Shown here: piece by piece, positions 1 through 8,566 of the stretch
Position numbering within the stretch: position 1 is the stretch's first letter
Layout: each line of letters opens with the position of its first letter
Assembly (NCBI RefSeq): GCF_029407905.1
Contig: NC_073624.1
Span: forward strand, 1,128,501 to 1,192,500
Direction of reading: 5' to 3'
DNA length: 64,000 nt
From: Bubalus kerabau
Taxonomy: Eukaryota > Chordata > Mammalia > Artiodactyla > Bovidae
Translations under genes and position numbers: made by a program
The notes under the pieces: model-generated
What the model was told of the DNA's origin: nothing
Database searches by the model: none
Seen by the model: only the letters and a program-made list of their open reading frames with translations

Positions 1-658
1 GGTGTCACTTCATCTCTGAACATGTTGGCAATTTGGATACTTTTCTGTAATTGTTTTCAAAATTGATTGTATTTTAGCTGGGATGGATTTTTTGTATAAC
101 ATTAAAACTTTGGGAATTATTGAGACTTTATATGTCTAGGCTTATAACTATTCCATGTGTCTTGAACTTGTTGACTCAAGCTTTTCTTCTCTTTCCTCCT
201 TTCTCTGGGAGTCTCTCTTTTCTCTCTGTGTTTGGCCGCTGGACCCAAAGGATTTTCAGAGGAGTTAAAATTGCCAGTCACAGTATCTGCCTTATGCATC
301 TCATCCAGCAGGCTTTTTTTTTTTTTTTTCCAGTTTTTCTGATAAATATTTAAGCTGTATAATCAGGTGCATATGTGTTAGGGATGAATTGCCCTAGAAC
401 CTGCTTTGACATTAGGGCATGCTTCAGTCGCAGTTTCTTCTGTCTGGTGTGAGGACGAGCAGCTGTTCTTCCCTGGGTCCCCGTTCAGGTCGTACGCCTT
501 GTCCATCTTCTCAGCACCAACCGTCCTGCACTCAAGTGTGAGTGTAGATACTGTGTTGTTGCATCTTATTATTTTTCATTCACTTCAGTTGTTTTGTCTG
601 TAACTAGCAAGTGTAAATCCTTTCACTTTATTTTGAAGGGTTTTTATGTTAGGACTTA
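1..658. other. Unassigned AT-rich DNA
   Basis: No repeat family or gene recognised. It is AT-rich with a poly-T run at about 313-329. Open frames here are short (under 80 codons) and show no domain. Confidence 0.5.
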
Positions 659-702
659 TGCCATTTGGCTTTCTGTTTTCCATTTATCATACTTATGTAT
701 TA
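659..702 (+). repeat. Left 44-bp direct repeat flanking a SINE nest
   Basis: This segment matches 1241-1284 at 40 of 44 positions by direct comparison. The SINE complex lies exactly between the two copies, so they look like an unusually long target-site duplication. Confidence 0.8.
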
Positions 703-1240
703 AGCTTCCCAGGTGGTGTTAGTCGTAAAGTGAAAAGATAGTGAAAATGAAAGTCGCTCCGTAGTGTCAGACTCTTTGTGACCCCAGGGACTATACAGTC
801 CATGAGATTCTCCAGGCCAGAATACTGGAGTGGGGAGCCTTTCCCTTCTCCAGGGGATCTTCGAAACCCAGGGATCGAACCTAGGTCTCCTGCATTGCAG
901 GCGGATTCTTTACCAGCTGAGCCACAAGGGAAGCCCAAGAATACTGGAGTGGGTAGCCTGTCCCTTCTCCAGAGGATCTTCTTGACCCAAGAATCGAACC
1001 AGGGTCTCCTGCATTGCAGGCGGATTCTTTGCCAACTGAGCTATCAGGGAAGCCCAGTGGTGAAGAACCTGCCTGCCAATGCAGGAGACTTAAGGGACGC
1101 AGGTTCAATTCCTGGGTCAGGAAGATCCCTTGAAGGAAATGGCAGCCCACTGCAGGATTCTTGCCCGGAGAATCCCAGGGACAGAGGAGGCTGGCGGGCC
1201 ACAGTCCATGGGGTCTCAGAGTTGGACATGACTGAACGTC
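703..1240 (+). mobile_element. Bov-tA SINE (outer copy, split by another SINE)
   Basis: A tRNA-derived ruminant SINE reading left to right. Its head (gcttcccaggtgg) is at 704-716 and runs to about 730. It resumes at 1056 with the second part of the tRNA-like region, the 'cactgcaggattcttgccc' body and the 'catggggtctcagagttgg' tail, ending near 1240. The gap 731-1055 is a second SINE in the opposite orientation. The resuming sequence repeats the last ten bases before the gap (721-730 and 1056-1065, 8/10 identical). Such elements are transcribed by RNA polymerase III when active; this copy is interrupted and diverged. Confidence 0.85.
731..1055 (-). mobile_element. Bov-tA2-type SINE, dimeric, nested inside another SINE
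   Basis: Read on the minus strand, this starts at 1055 with a SINE head and first body (to about 938), then a second complete head at about 936 and a full body and tail ending near 731. This head-body-head-body order matches the known dimeric Bov-tA2/BOV-A2 arrangement. The second unit keeps a good B-box (ggttcgatccc on the minus strand, about 867-877). It interrupts the outer SINE at 703-1240. Confidence 0.85.
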
Positions 1241-1284
1241 TGCCGTTTGGTTTTCTGTTTTCCATTGATCATATTTATGTATTA
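1241..1284 (+). repeat. Right 44-bp direct repeat flanking a SINE nest
   Basis: Partner of 659-702; four mismatches in 44 bases. It marks the right edge of the outer SINE insertion. Confidence 0.8.
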
Positions 1285-1629
1285 CTGACCCATTTATTTG
1301 CTTTGCCTTTTTTCTGTGGTTATGTATTCTATTCTATCTTACACGTGATTGCATTTGAGGTCACACTCTTGTTTCCTCGCTGCCGCTGATGTCTGCCTTG
1401 TCAGTTTCTATCTCGTCCCTCTAAGGAGACACCAGTTTGGACGCATCGGGTTCCATGCTGGGTTGTCATGCATATTCTTTCTCTTCTCCCTTTCTTTGGC
1501 TTAATTTATTTTTCATATGTTAAGACAAAAATAGCACCTAGATATTAGGTCAACCTATTCCTCATACGGCTTGTGAATTCCCTGCGCTTGCTGATCTTAT
1601 TTGAGGAATTTAAGAGTTTACTTCTTTGT
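1285..1629. other. Unassigned AT-rich DNA
   Basis: No recognised gene or repeat. It may be the diverged upstream part of the L1 3' end that starts near 1630. Confidence 0.4.
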
Positions 1630-1946
1630 ACAAGGACGTACTGTATAGCACAAGAAACTATATTCAATATTTTATAACACTCTATAAGGAAAAATAATTG
1701 TTAAAAGAACATATATATGTATATATGTATTCATATTTGAATCACTCTGCTGTATACCTAGGAGAAGGCAATGGCACCCCACTCCAGTGTTCTTTCCTGG
1801 AGAATCCCGGGGACGGGGGAGCCTGGTGGGCTGCTGTCTCTGGGGTCGTGCAGAGTCGGACATGGCTGAAGCGACTGAGCAGCAGCAGCAGTATACCTGA
1901 AACTAAAACAGCATGGTAAGTCAATTGCACTTAAATAAAAAAACCA
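1630..1946 (+). mobile_element. LINE L1 3' end, interrupted by a SINE
   Basis: The stretch with 'tatagcacaagaaactat' and 'attcaatattttataac' matches the familiar L1 3'-UTR end of cetartiodactyls. It continues after the SINE as 'tatacctgaaactaaaac' and ends in an A-rich tail near 1946. The SINE occupies 1760-1890. No coding capacity remains. A fragment of the same kind of L1 end, in the opposite orientation, is at 63866-63952. Confidence 0.75.
1760..1890 (+). mobile_element. BOV-A2/Bov-tA3-type SINE (5'-truncated) in an L1 end
   Basis: It begins 'aggagaaggcaatggcac' and continues through the usual SINE body and tail ('gcgactgagcagcagcag'), without the tRNA-like head. It is flanked by the direct repeat gtatacct at 1752-1759 and 1891-1898, the target-site duplication. 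Insertion was into an existing L1 3' end. Confidence 0.85.
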
Positions 1947-2812
1947 GAGTTTATTTATTTATCTCTTTTTGCTCACGCATCAGTAACACGACTGGGTGAC
2001 GAGCGTGTGAACTGAAGCCTCTTTTCTTGGCCACTTGCTGCGCGGCGGGCAGAGACCTCTGCCGGGTGCGGCCGTCTGAGCAGCTCCTCACTCGGGCAGC
2101 CCTGCAGCCTCTCTCTGCCCGTGGTGCCCGCATGGTCCCTGGCGCCGTCCGACTCTGGTAAGATCCTCCCTGCGGTCTTCAGCTCATGGTCCCAGCTGTG
2201 CCCACTGGACCCCTTCTCCTCACCTGTGTCACGTCTCGAGTTGACCTTTTGTGGCACCGTCTCTGCTGGCTGCTCTCCTGTGAGCTCCCCTCTCTTCCCA
2301 TCTCATCTTACATGCCCTTGGCCTTCCTGTTGGCAGGGGTCAGCGCCTCATTTTTCTGGGAGTTCTCCCCTGAGGGCATGAGTTCCTCGTGGGCACCACT
2401 GCCCTCCTGCTCAAGGAAGGCCGGGGGTGCCTCCCCGCATCAGTATCTGAGGCTGAGAAAGATAAGGGAGGTGACCCCAACAAGGACCTCCCGCGGTCGC
2501 CCTCGCTCACCGCCTGGTCAGCCTGCGCCTTCTCCATCCTCCCTCTGCAGCCTCCTCAGTGCCCCTCCCCCCAAAGCAGAGCCCCCCCCGCCCCCCCCCC
2601 CCCGGGACGGTGGGGGAGGGAGCAGCCTAGAGCCCTAATTACTGCCCTGCAGGGGTGATGCGTCCTTGGCAGCATCAGCTAATGTTAAATAGAACCGAAC
2701 TGTTAGACCCTTAAGGCTTCCCTCGATTAACACCCCCCTTTCTCTCTGTCTCTAATATACACACTTCAAATCAAAAACAACACAATGCAACTAACAAAGA
2801 GTGGGAAAAAAA
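1947..2812. other. Unassigned GC-rich DNA with a C homopolymer
   Basis: No gene or repeat family recognised. A C run broken by one G lies at about 2582-2603 and is followed by a G-rich run. The open frames (up to 150 codons) are Pro/Ser-rich translations of GC-rich DNA. Confidence 0.45.
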
Positions 2813-2971
2813 TTTGTTGTTGTTCAGTTGAGCGGTCGTGTCCAACTCTTTGCGACCCCATGGACTGCAGCACGCCAGGCCTCCCTGTCCTTCGCCATCT
2901 CCCAGAGTTTGCTCAGATTCACATCCATTGAGTCAGTGATGCCGTCTTACCATCTCATCCTCTGCTGCCAA
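2813..2971 (-). mobile_element. BovB (RTE LINE) 3' end fragment
   Basis: Reading left to right this is the reverse complement of the BovB 3' end: 'gttgttgttcagttgagcgg', then 'catggactgcagcacgcc', 'cattgagtcagtgatgcc' and 'ccatctcatcctctg'. On the minus strand these encode the end of the BovB polyprotein (the region with the RWLDGITDSMD-like sequence). It is 5'-truncated to about 160 bp, with no coding capacity. Confidence 0.85.
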
Positions 2972-3585
2972 GTAATTCAAATAAGCATTCATGAATGACA
3001 AACACATATAAAATACCCTTAAGCTCACAGGTCTTAACCTTAATAAAAACATTAAGATCGATGTTGAAGAGAAGAAGCATCCTTTCTTTCTTCAATTGCA
3101 GGATTGTCATTTTTAGTTAAAGTTTTGTTTGCAAATGTCCCCTATTATTATTTTGACATCATTAGAGAACACTTTACATATAATTTCTGATTTTGCATGT
3201 TCTTGAACTGTGTTTTATTTGTATATATAGCATATTATGTTATTTATTTTTTTAAATCTCTTCAGTACAGTTAAAATGAATTAATCGTTTCTTATTTATA
3301 TTGTTAACACTTCTACAGTCTGACATCTACTTGTTGTACCAAATACAGAAATATGTGGGTTAGTGCCTCCCATAATACCGTGTTTGTGTGTGTCCTCTTT
3401 AATCTTCTTCTATTTACTTGCCTATTAATCTTGGTGATTAAAAATGCTTATATTTTGTTTTAAGCATTTCTCTTATAAGTAGCAAATAAATGAGCTTTGT
3501 TTTCTTACACTATGAACAAAGTTTCCCTTTAATGAGAACAGTTCTTTAAATTTTAAAATAATATTGTAAATCGTAAAACGTAGGG
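2972..3585. other. Unassigned AT-rich DNA
   Basis: Strongly AT-rich with no gene or confidently named repeat. It could be a very old LINE remnant, but I could not match it. Confidence 0.4.
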
Positions 3586-3595
3586 TGTGTTTCAT

Positions 3596-3808
3596 GTTGC
3601 TGCTTAGTTGCTGAGTTACGTCTGACTCTTAGTGACCCCATGGACTATGGACCGCCAGGCTCTTCTGTCTCTGGGATTTCTCAGGCAAGAATACTGGAGT
3701 GGGCTGTCATTTCCTTCTCCAGGGGATTTTCCCAATGCAGGGATCAAACAAACCCATGTCTCCTGTACTGGCAGGCGAATTCTTTACCACTGAGCCACCA
3801 GGGAAGCC
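3596..3808 (-). mobile_element. Bov-tA SINE, full-length
   Basis: The minus strand carries the head (ggcttccctggtggctcagtg) at its start near 3808, then the tRNA-like region, body and tail ending near 3596. Flanking direct repeats are tgtgtttcat (3586-3595) and tgtgttcat (3809-3817), differing by one base gap, which fixes both edges. Confidence 0.88.
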
Positions 3809-3858
3809 TGTGTTCATATATGTCCACAATAGAAGCCGATTTTATGTAGATAGTAAGA

Positions 3859-4308
3859 CCTTAAGGCTATGGTTTGTCCAGCAGTCATGTATGGATGTGA
3901 GAGTTGAACCATAAAGAAAGCTGAGCATTGAAGAATTGATGCTTTTGAACTGTGGTGTTGGAGAAGACTCTTGAGAATCCCTTGGACTGCAAGGAGATCC
4001 AACCAGTCAATCATCAAGGAAATCAGTCCTGAATATTCATTGGAAGGACTGATGCTGAAGCTGAAGTTCCAATACTTTGGCCACCTGATGGGAAGAACTG
4101 ACTCATTGGAAAAGTCCTTGATGCTGGGAAAGATTGAAGGTGAGAGGAGAAGGGGACGACAGAGGATGAGATGGTTGGATGGCATCACCGACTCAATGGA
4201 CATGAGTCTGAGCAAGCTCTGGGAGATGGTGAAGGACAGGGAGGCCCGGTGTGCTGCAGTCCATGGGGTCGCAAAGAGTCGGACGTGACTGAGAGACTGA
4301 ATAATAAA
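3859..4308 (+). mobile_element. BovB (RTE LINE) 3' end with reverse-transcriptase C-terminal relic
   Basis: A 5'-truncated BovB copy reading left to right. Bases 3971-4288 remain open for 105 codons and encode the C-terminal part of the BovB polyprotein, including PWTARRSNQSI near the start and RWLDGITDSMDMS further on. Upstream, 3866-3970 holds the preceding 'AVMYGCES'-type segment, with a frame disturbance. The tryptophan codon in the 'gtgttggagaagactc' segment is intact here, unlike in the two copies at 55525-57230. The catalytic RT motifs lie upstream of the truncation, so the copy is dead. Confidence 0.9.
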
Positions 4309-4664
4309 AGGCCGTAGTCATAGACTTACTACCAAGGCGGTGCGTCACCCAGCTTGGCAGATGCTGGGTTCCCTGGACCACATTTGCCTCCTCTGTGTCC
4401 CTCTTACTCCAACACCCACTCCCACCTGGAGGAGACTCCCTCTTGAACTGCACGTTCACCGTTTTCCTTTTTCTTCATGGTCCCCCCTGTGGGCGAATGC
4501 CTAGCAGGACTTTTCTTTGTTTTGTCCACTCTGAGCATTAAATGGAGCAGCTCTGCATTTATCATTCTTGGATTGGTCCTTTGTGCAATTGTGTCTTGTG
4601 AGATTCATTCACACTGAAGCACAGAAGTCATTTCCACCGCTTTCTGGTAGTGGTTGCTGCACGT
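4309..4664. other. Unassigned DNA
   Basis: No gene or confident repeat. Bases 4480-4640 faintly resemble an antisense L1 3'-UTR, too weakly to call. Confidence 0.35.
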
Positions 4665-4838
4665 CTCTGCACTAAGTCCCTTCAGTCGTGCCTGACTCTT
4701 TGCCGACTCTGTGGACTGCAGCCTGCCAGACTCCTCTGCCCGCGCGATTCTCCAGGCGAGAATACTGGAGTGGGCTGCCATGCCCTTTTCTAAGGGACCT
4801 TTCCGACCCAGGGTTGAGCCTGTGTCTCTGTGTCTCCA
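4665..4838 (-). mobile_element. Bov-tA/BOV-A2 SINE fragment
   Basis: Antisense SINE: 'cttcagtcgtgcctgact' tail side, then 'ctccaggcgagaatactg' and 'gagtgggctgccatgcc'. The tRNA-like head side is incomplete and decays into 'gagcctgtgtctctgtgtc' near 4838. Confidence 0.8.
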
Positions 4839-5689
4839 GCGCCCTGTGGGAGGCCCCGTGGTTGTTATGGGCGCTGTGCTTTCCGCTGCTGATGGGCATT
4901 TAGGGTGTTTTCAGACCTTTTGCATATTAAAAACTGTACTCAATCAAGATGGAAGAGACACCAAATTTACTTTCATGCTTAAAAATAATCAGAGAACACA
5001 GAGCAGAAGCCATCTATGAAACAACGCTTTTCAAGAAGCTGGGCCCCAGGCAACAAAGTGTGGCTTCTGCTCAGAGCTGAGCTGGACTCCAAGAGCCCCA
5101 GATATGCACCTGGGGGACTGCAGGCTGGGGAGACGGATTGAGGGGCAGGAGGTCACATGGAAGCTGGCAGCCCCCCGAGTTGAGGAAGTGGAGCGAAGGT
5201 CTGAAGAGACCGCTGCATCTAAATTTCACCAGACACCATGGCCTAGAGATGAGAGGAGAGAGACGGGCAGAGAGAAGCCTGGGGATTTACAGGGGTCCCT
5301 CAGGCACTTATCAGAGGCAGACACTGAGCGAAGAACTTCCTGGAAGGGCTGGAGGGAACCACGACCGATGCTCAGGCAGGGTCAGCGAGCTCATGTCGTC
5401 AGCAGCCAAACCCGACAGTCTCACAAATCACGGCGTTGGACTCAGAGGTCTTGTCTCCTTAAGAAGAGGGCTGAGAAATCCAAGACCAAGTGTGACTGTC
5501 CTGTGAACAAACCCTAAAGCAAAATGCAAGGGGCAGACTGTTCCTAAGTGTCTTGTCTGCAGCTCAGAACAAAACTCCAGGACTGGGAACACACAAGCCC
5601 CTGGCACCCAGCAAGATAACAAGCAGCGTCTAGTTAAAAAAAGTAAGTGCGTGCAGTGAAATTGAAAGATATGACACACGGGAAGAAAA
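4839..5689. other. Unassigned DNA with one 137-codon open frame
   Basis: Not recognised. Bases 5104-5517 on the plus strand are open for 137 codons (Arg/Glu/Lys-rich product), with no domain, signal peptide or membrane segment visible. Position just upstream of an L1M fragment suggests it may be part of an old LINE or simply chance. Confidence 0.35.
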
Positions 5690-7170
5690 ATCAGTCAATA
5701 AGCAGACAGTTTTAAAAAGAACAAAACTAGAAGCTAAAATTACCTGATTTTGAAACACTATAATGTTACAGTAACTGAGGCAATGTGATCCCAGTATAAA
5801 CATATATAAATGGGTCAATGGAACAGAATAAAGCCCTGGCATAAAGAGAGACAGACAGACCAGATGGGGCAGGGAAAGACCCTGCAGAGATAGTAACTGG
5901 TTTTTCCTCGAGGTGCAAAGATAACTCAGTAGGCTGAAAACAGTTTTCTCAACAAACGTTGTTGAATACACAACTGAATACACATCAATGTTGCCCAAAT
6001 GAACGTCTACCTATAACTCACACCTGATAGAAACATCACCTCAAAATGGGCCCCAGACCTAAGTGGAAGGTCTGAATGGAACCATAAAGCTTTTATACGG
6101 AGGAGAAGATATTCACGCCTGCGTTTGGCAAACATTTCTTAGACCTAAAACCACAGGCATGATCTACAAAAGAAAATGTCATAAAAATTCATCAAAAACA
6201 AACCTTCCAGCCTTTGAAATATACTATTAGCAGTATGAGTATGTGAGCCACAGCCTGGGAGGAAAAACTTACAAATCAGCCATCTCATACAAAACCTGAA
6301 ATCTTAAAGTACCAAGAACTGGCTCAAGTCAATAATAAAAAACCCAGAATCTCACAGAAATGGATGGTAGATTTAATCAGACATCACCAAGACTATATAC
6401 AGATGGCAAATAACTACCTGAAAATGTGCTCAAGGACATCAGTCACTGGGGAGTACAAATTAAAGCCACAGTATACACCACGACACAAGATTAGAAGCAG
6501 CACAGGGCTTCCCTGGTGGTTCAGGGGTGTAAAAAGGGGCTTCCCTGTAGCTCAGATGGTAAAGAATCTGCCTGCAAAGCAGGACACCTGGGTTCAATCT
6601 CTACGTTGGGAAGATCCTCTGGAGAAGGACATGGCAACCCCATCCAGTGTTCTCGTCTGGAGAATCCCATGGACCGAGGAGCCTGGTCCGTACAGTCCGT
6701 GGGGTCGCAAAGAGTCAGACACGACTGAGCAACTGACATACACATATGAAAAAACAGTGATCCTAGTGGAAGGTCAGAAATAGAGGACACCCACACAGCG
6801 TTAAACAGGAACCAAACAGCGTTAAACACCTGGTCAGCGTCAAAAAGGAACGGACCACGGACGTGGGAAGCCACAGGGATGGTCTCAGAGTAATGGAACC
6901 GAAGGAGGGAAGCCAGAGGAAAATGAGTGTGTAGCGTGCGATTCCATTCACGTGAAATTCTGGGAAATGCAGCCTCACTCACAGTGTGGGTGGACGGACC
7001 AGAGTGTGCTCGGGAGGGGAGGGAACAGGGCTGAGCAGGGGAGGGGGGACCCTGGGGCTCTGCGTTTGAATGCCGTCCCGATGGTGCTTGACGAGTCCGT
7101 GGGCAAGCACTGCTTAAATTTGTGCTCTTTACTGCGTTTTAGTTAGACCCCGTGGAAGCTGCCAACAGCT
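5690..7170 (+). mobile_element. Old L1 (L1M-type) ORF2 end and 3'-UTR, interrupted by a SINE
   Basis: Bases 5690-6505 match the end of L1 ORF2: the 'gatcccagtataaacatat' and 'atgggtcaatggaacagaat' region, 'ctcaaaatgggccccagac', and 'gcaaataactacctgaaaat'. The frame is full of stops and indels. After the SINE at 6508-6745 the 3'-UTR resumes, recognisable at 'gattccattcacgtgaaat' (about 6938), and fades near 7170. No coding function remains. Confidence 0.75.
6508..6745 (+). mobile_element. Bov-tA SINE with duplicated head
   Basis: The element starts with a short head (gggcttccctggtggttcag, 6508-6527), then after about 11 bases a second head (ggcttccctgtagctcagat) and a complete tRNA-like region, body and tail ending near 'gactgagcaactgacatac'. 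The repeated head suggests a fragment of a dimer or a local duplication. It lies inside an L1 3' segment. Confidence 0.85.
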
Positions 7171-7277
7171 CGCACTGCTGGCTGGGTTGTCACGTCTGCG
7201 GGGACTTTTCAGTCATTTTTCTGAGAGTGGAGTTGCTCGTTTCGCACGATTCCCTTTGACTTCAGGTGTTTGAGTCC

Positions 7278-7680
7278 TGTTGCTTTAACAGCTCGCCACA
7301 AACTCAGTGGCTTAAAATGCCCCACGTTTATCCCCTCACAGCCCTGGAGGTCGGGAGTTTGAGACGCACCCTACGGGCTGAGGTCAGGTGCAGGCAGGAA
7401 CGCACTGCTCCCGAGGTTCTCGTGGAGAACACGTTTTCTTGCCGTTTTCAGCTTCTGGAAGCGCGTGCATCCCCGGATGCGTGAACCTTTTCTCCATCTT
7501 CAAACCGGAGGTGGCCAGGGCTGGCTTCCGCATCACTGCACACTGACTTTCTCCCCGCGCTTCAGGACCCACCTGGGGAATCCAGGGTTGATCGTCTCCC
7601 CATTTTAATGTCAGCTGACTCTCAACCTACAGTCCAACTTCTGTGTGAATTCCCCTCTGTCGTGACGTAAGCCAGCGACA
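7278..7680 (-). mobile_element. MLT1-type LTR (ERVL-MaLR), antisense
   Basis: An old, non-coding endogenous-retrovirus-like LTR. The plus strand reads the reverse complement of its 3' end (the 'cacaaactcagtggctta' block near 7298), followed by 'cacagccctggaggtcgg', 'cagcttctggaagcgc', and a 3' part with 'ccccattttaatgtcagctg'. No internal gag/pol-like sequence is adjacent. Confidence 0.7.
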
Positions 7681-7799
7681 GCTTTTGGGGGTTCGTCTGT
7701 GGACACACTGGGGGGCCGTCAGCCCGCTCCACACGTCAGGTCACAGCATCAGCTTCCATTCACTGGCTCAGCGAGCGCAGGCTCCCATTACTTTTGGGC

Positions 7800-8290
7800 A
7801 GTCTTTTTCTGTCAGTCGGCTGAGTGTGAAACGATATCTCATTCTGAGTTTCATTTGCCTTTCTTTAACTAATTAGGAAGAAAACAGATTTTTAAGAATT
7901 TATGAGCCCATCTCATTTTCTCTTTGAATATGTGCATTGCAAATGTTTCTATTGACTGTGTCATATTTTCAGAACATTTATACTTTTTCTTTGATGTGAG
8001 AAATTTTAATTTTATTATTGCCAACTTTATTCATCTTTGGAGTTTTCTGTCTTAAGAAATGCTATCGTAATCCTAAATCATATGATATTCTCCAGTCTTA
8101 TTTCTGCATTTTGCCTTTTACATTTAAGATTTTATGTATCAGAAATGGATTTTTATGGATAGTATAGAGTGGGAGCTTAATGTTAGTTAAATTTTACCCA
8201 TTGATATTTGACCACAGTTGCATGAAGTCCTCAAAAACTGTTTCGGATGAGTGCCTCTTCATGCGTTTGGATCCTTCTGTAAAATATCTG
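7800..8290 (-). mobile_element. Old L1 ORF2 fragment, antisense
   Basis: Plus-strand phrases such as 'gtgaaacgatatctcattc' and the following 'gagtttcatttgcctttct' are the reverse complement of the L1 ORF2 3' region. The match continues through 'catttatactttttctttg' and fades near 8290. Degenerate, no open frame. Confidence 0.6.
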
Positions 8291-8514
8291 GCGAGGGGGC
8301 TTCATCTCACGGTCCATAAAGAAGAGGCACAGTGCTGCCCGTGTGCTCAGCTTCTGCTCTCCCACGTGCCCTCACGGGTGCGTGTTCATACAAGCACACA
8401 CAGTTCCACACAGACACACATCAGTCACTCACACACGTCTCTCCCCAGCGCACATATTTCCTTTCCGTTGCTTTTTCTTTCCTGTGGTCGAAGTTTAACA
8501 CACACCCACGTCCG

Positions 8515-8515
8515 T

Positions 8516-8553
<38 letters not shown>

Positions 8554-8566
8554 ACACAGGCACACG
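8515..8566 (+). repeat. (CA)n microsatellite
   Basis: An almost pure CA dinucleotide run with two G interruptions near its end. Looser CA-rich sequence extends upstream to about 8390. A likely polymorphic marker. Confidence 0.95.

Noticed and set aside
703..936. tRNA-like A and B boxes suggesting tRNA genes
   Set aside because: These belong to tRNA-derived SINEs; no cloverleaf with an intact anticodon arm and acceptor stem is present.
778..1389. 203-codon plus-strand frame
   Set aside because: It is the antisense translation of nested Bov-tA SINEs; similar peptides recur wherever the SINE occurs.
7278..7680. Possible full endogenous retrovirus next to the MLT1 LTR
   Set aside because: No gag, pol or env-like sequence or second LTR in proper position; the neighbouring sequence is L1.
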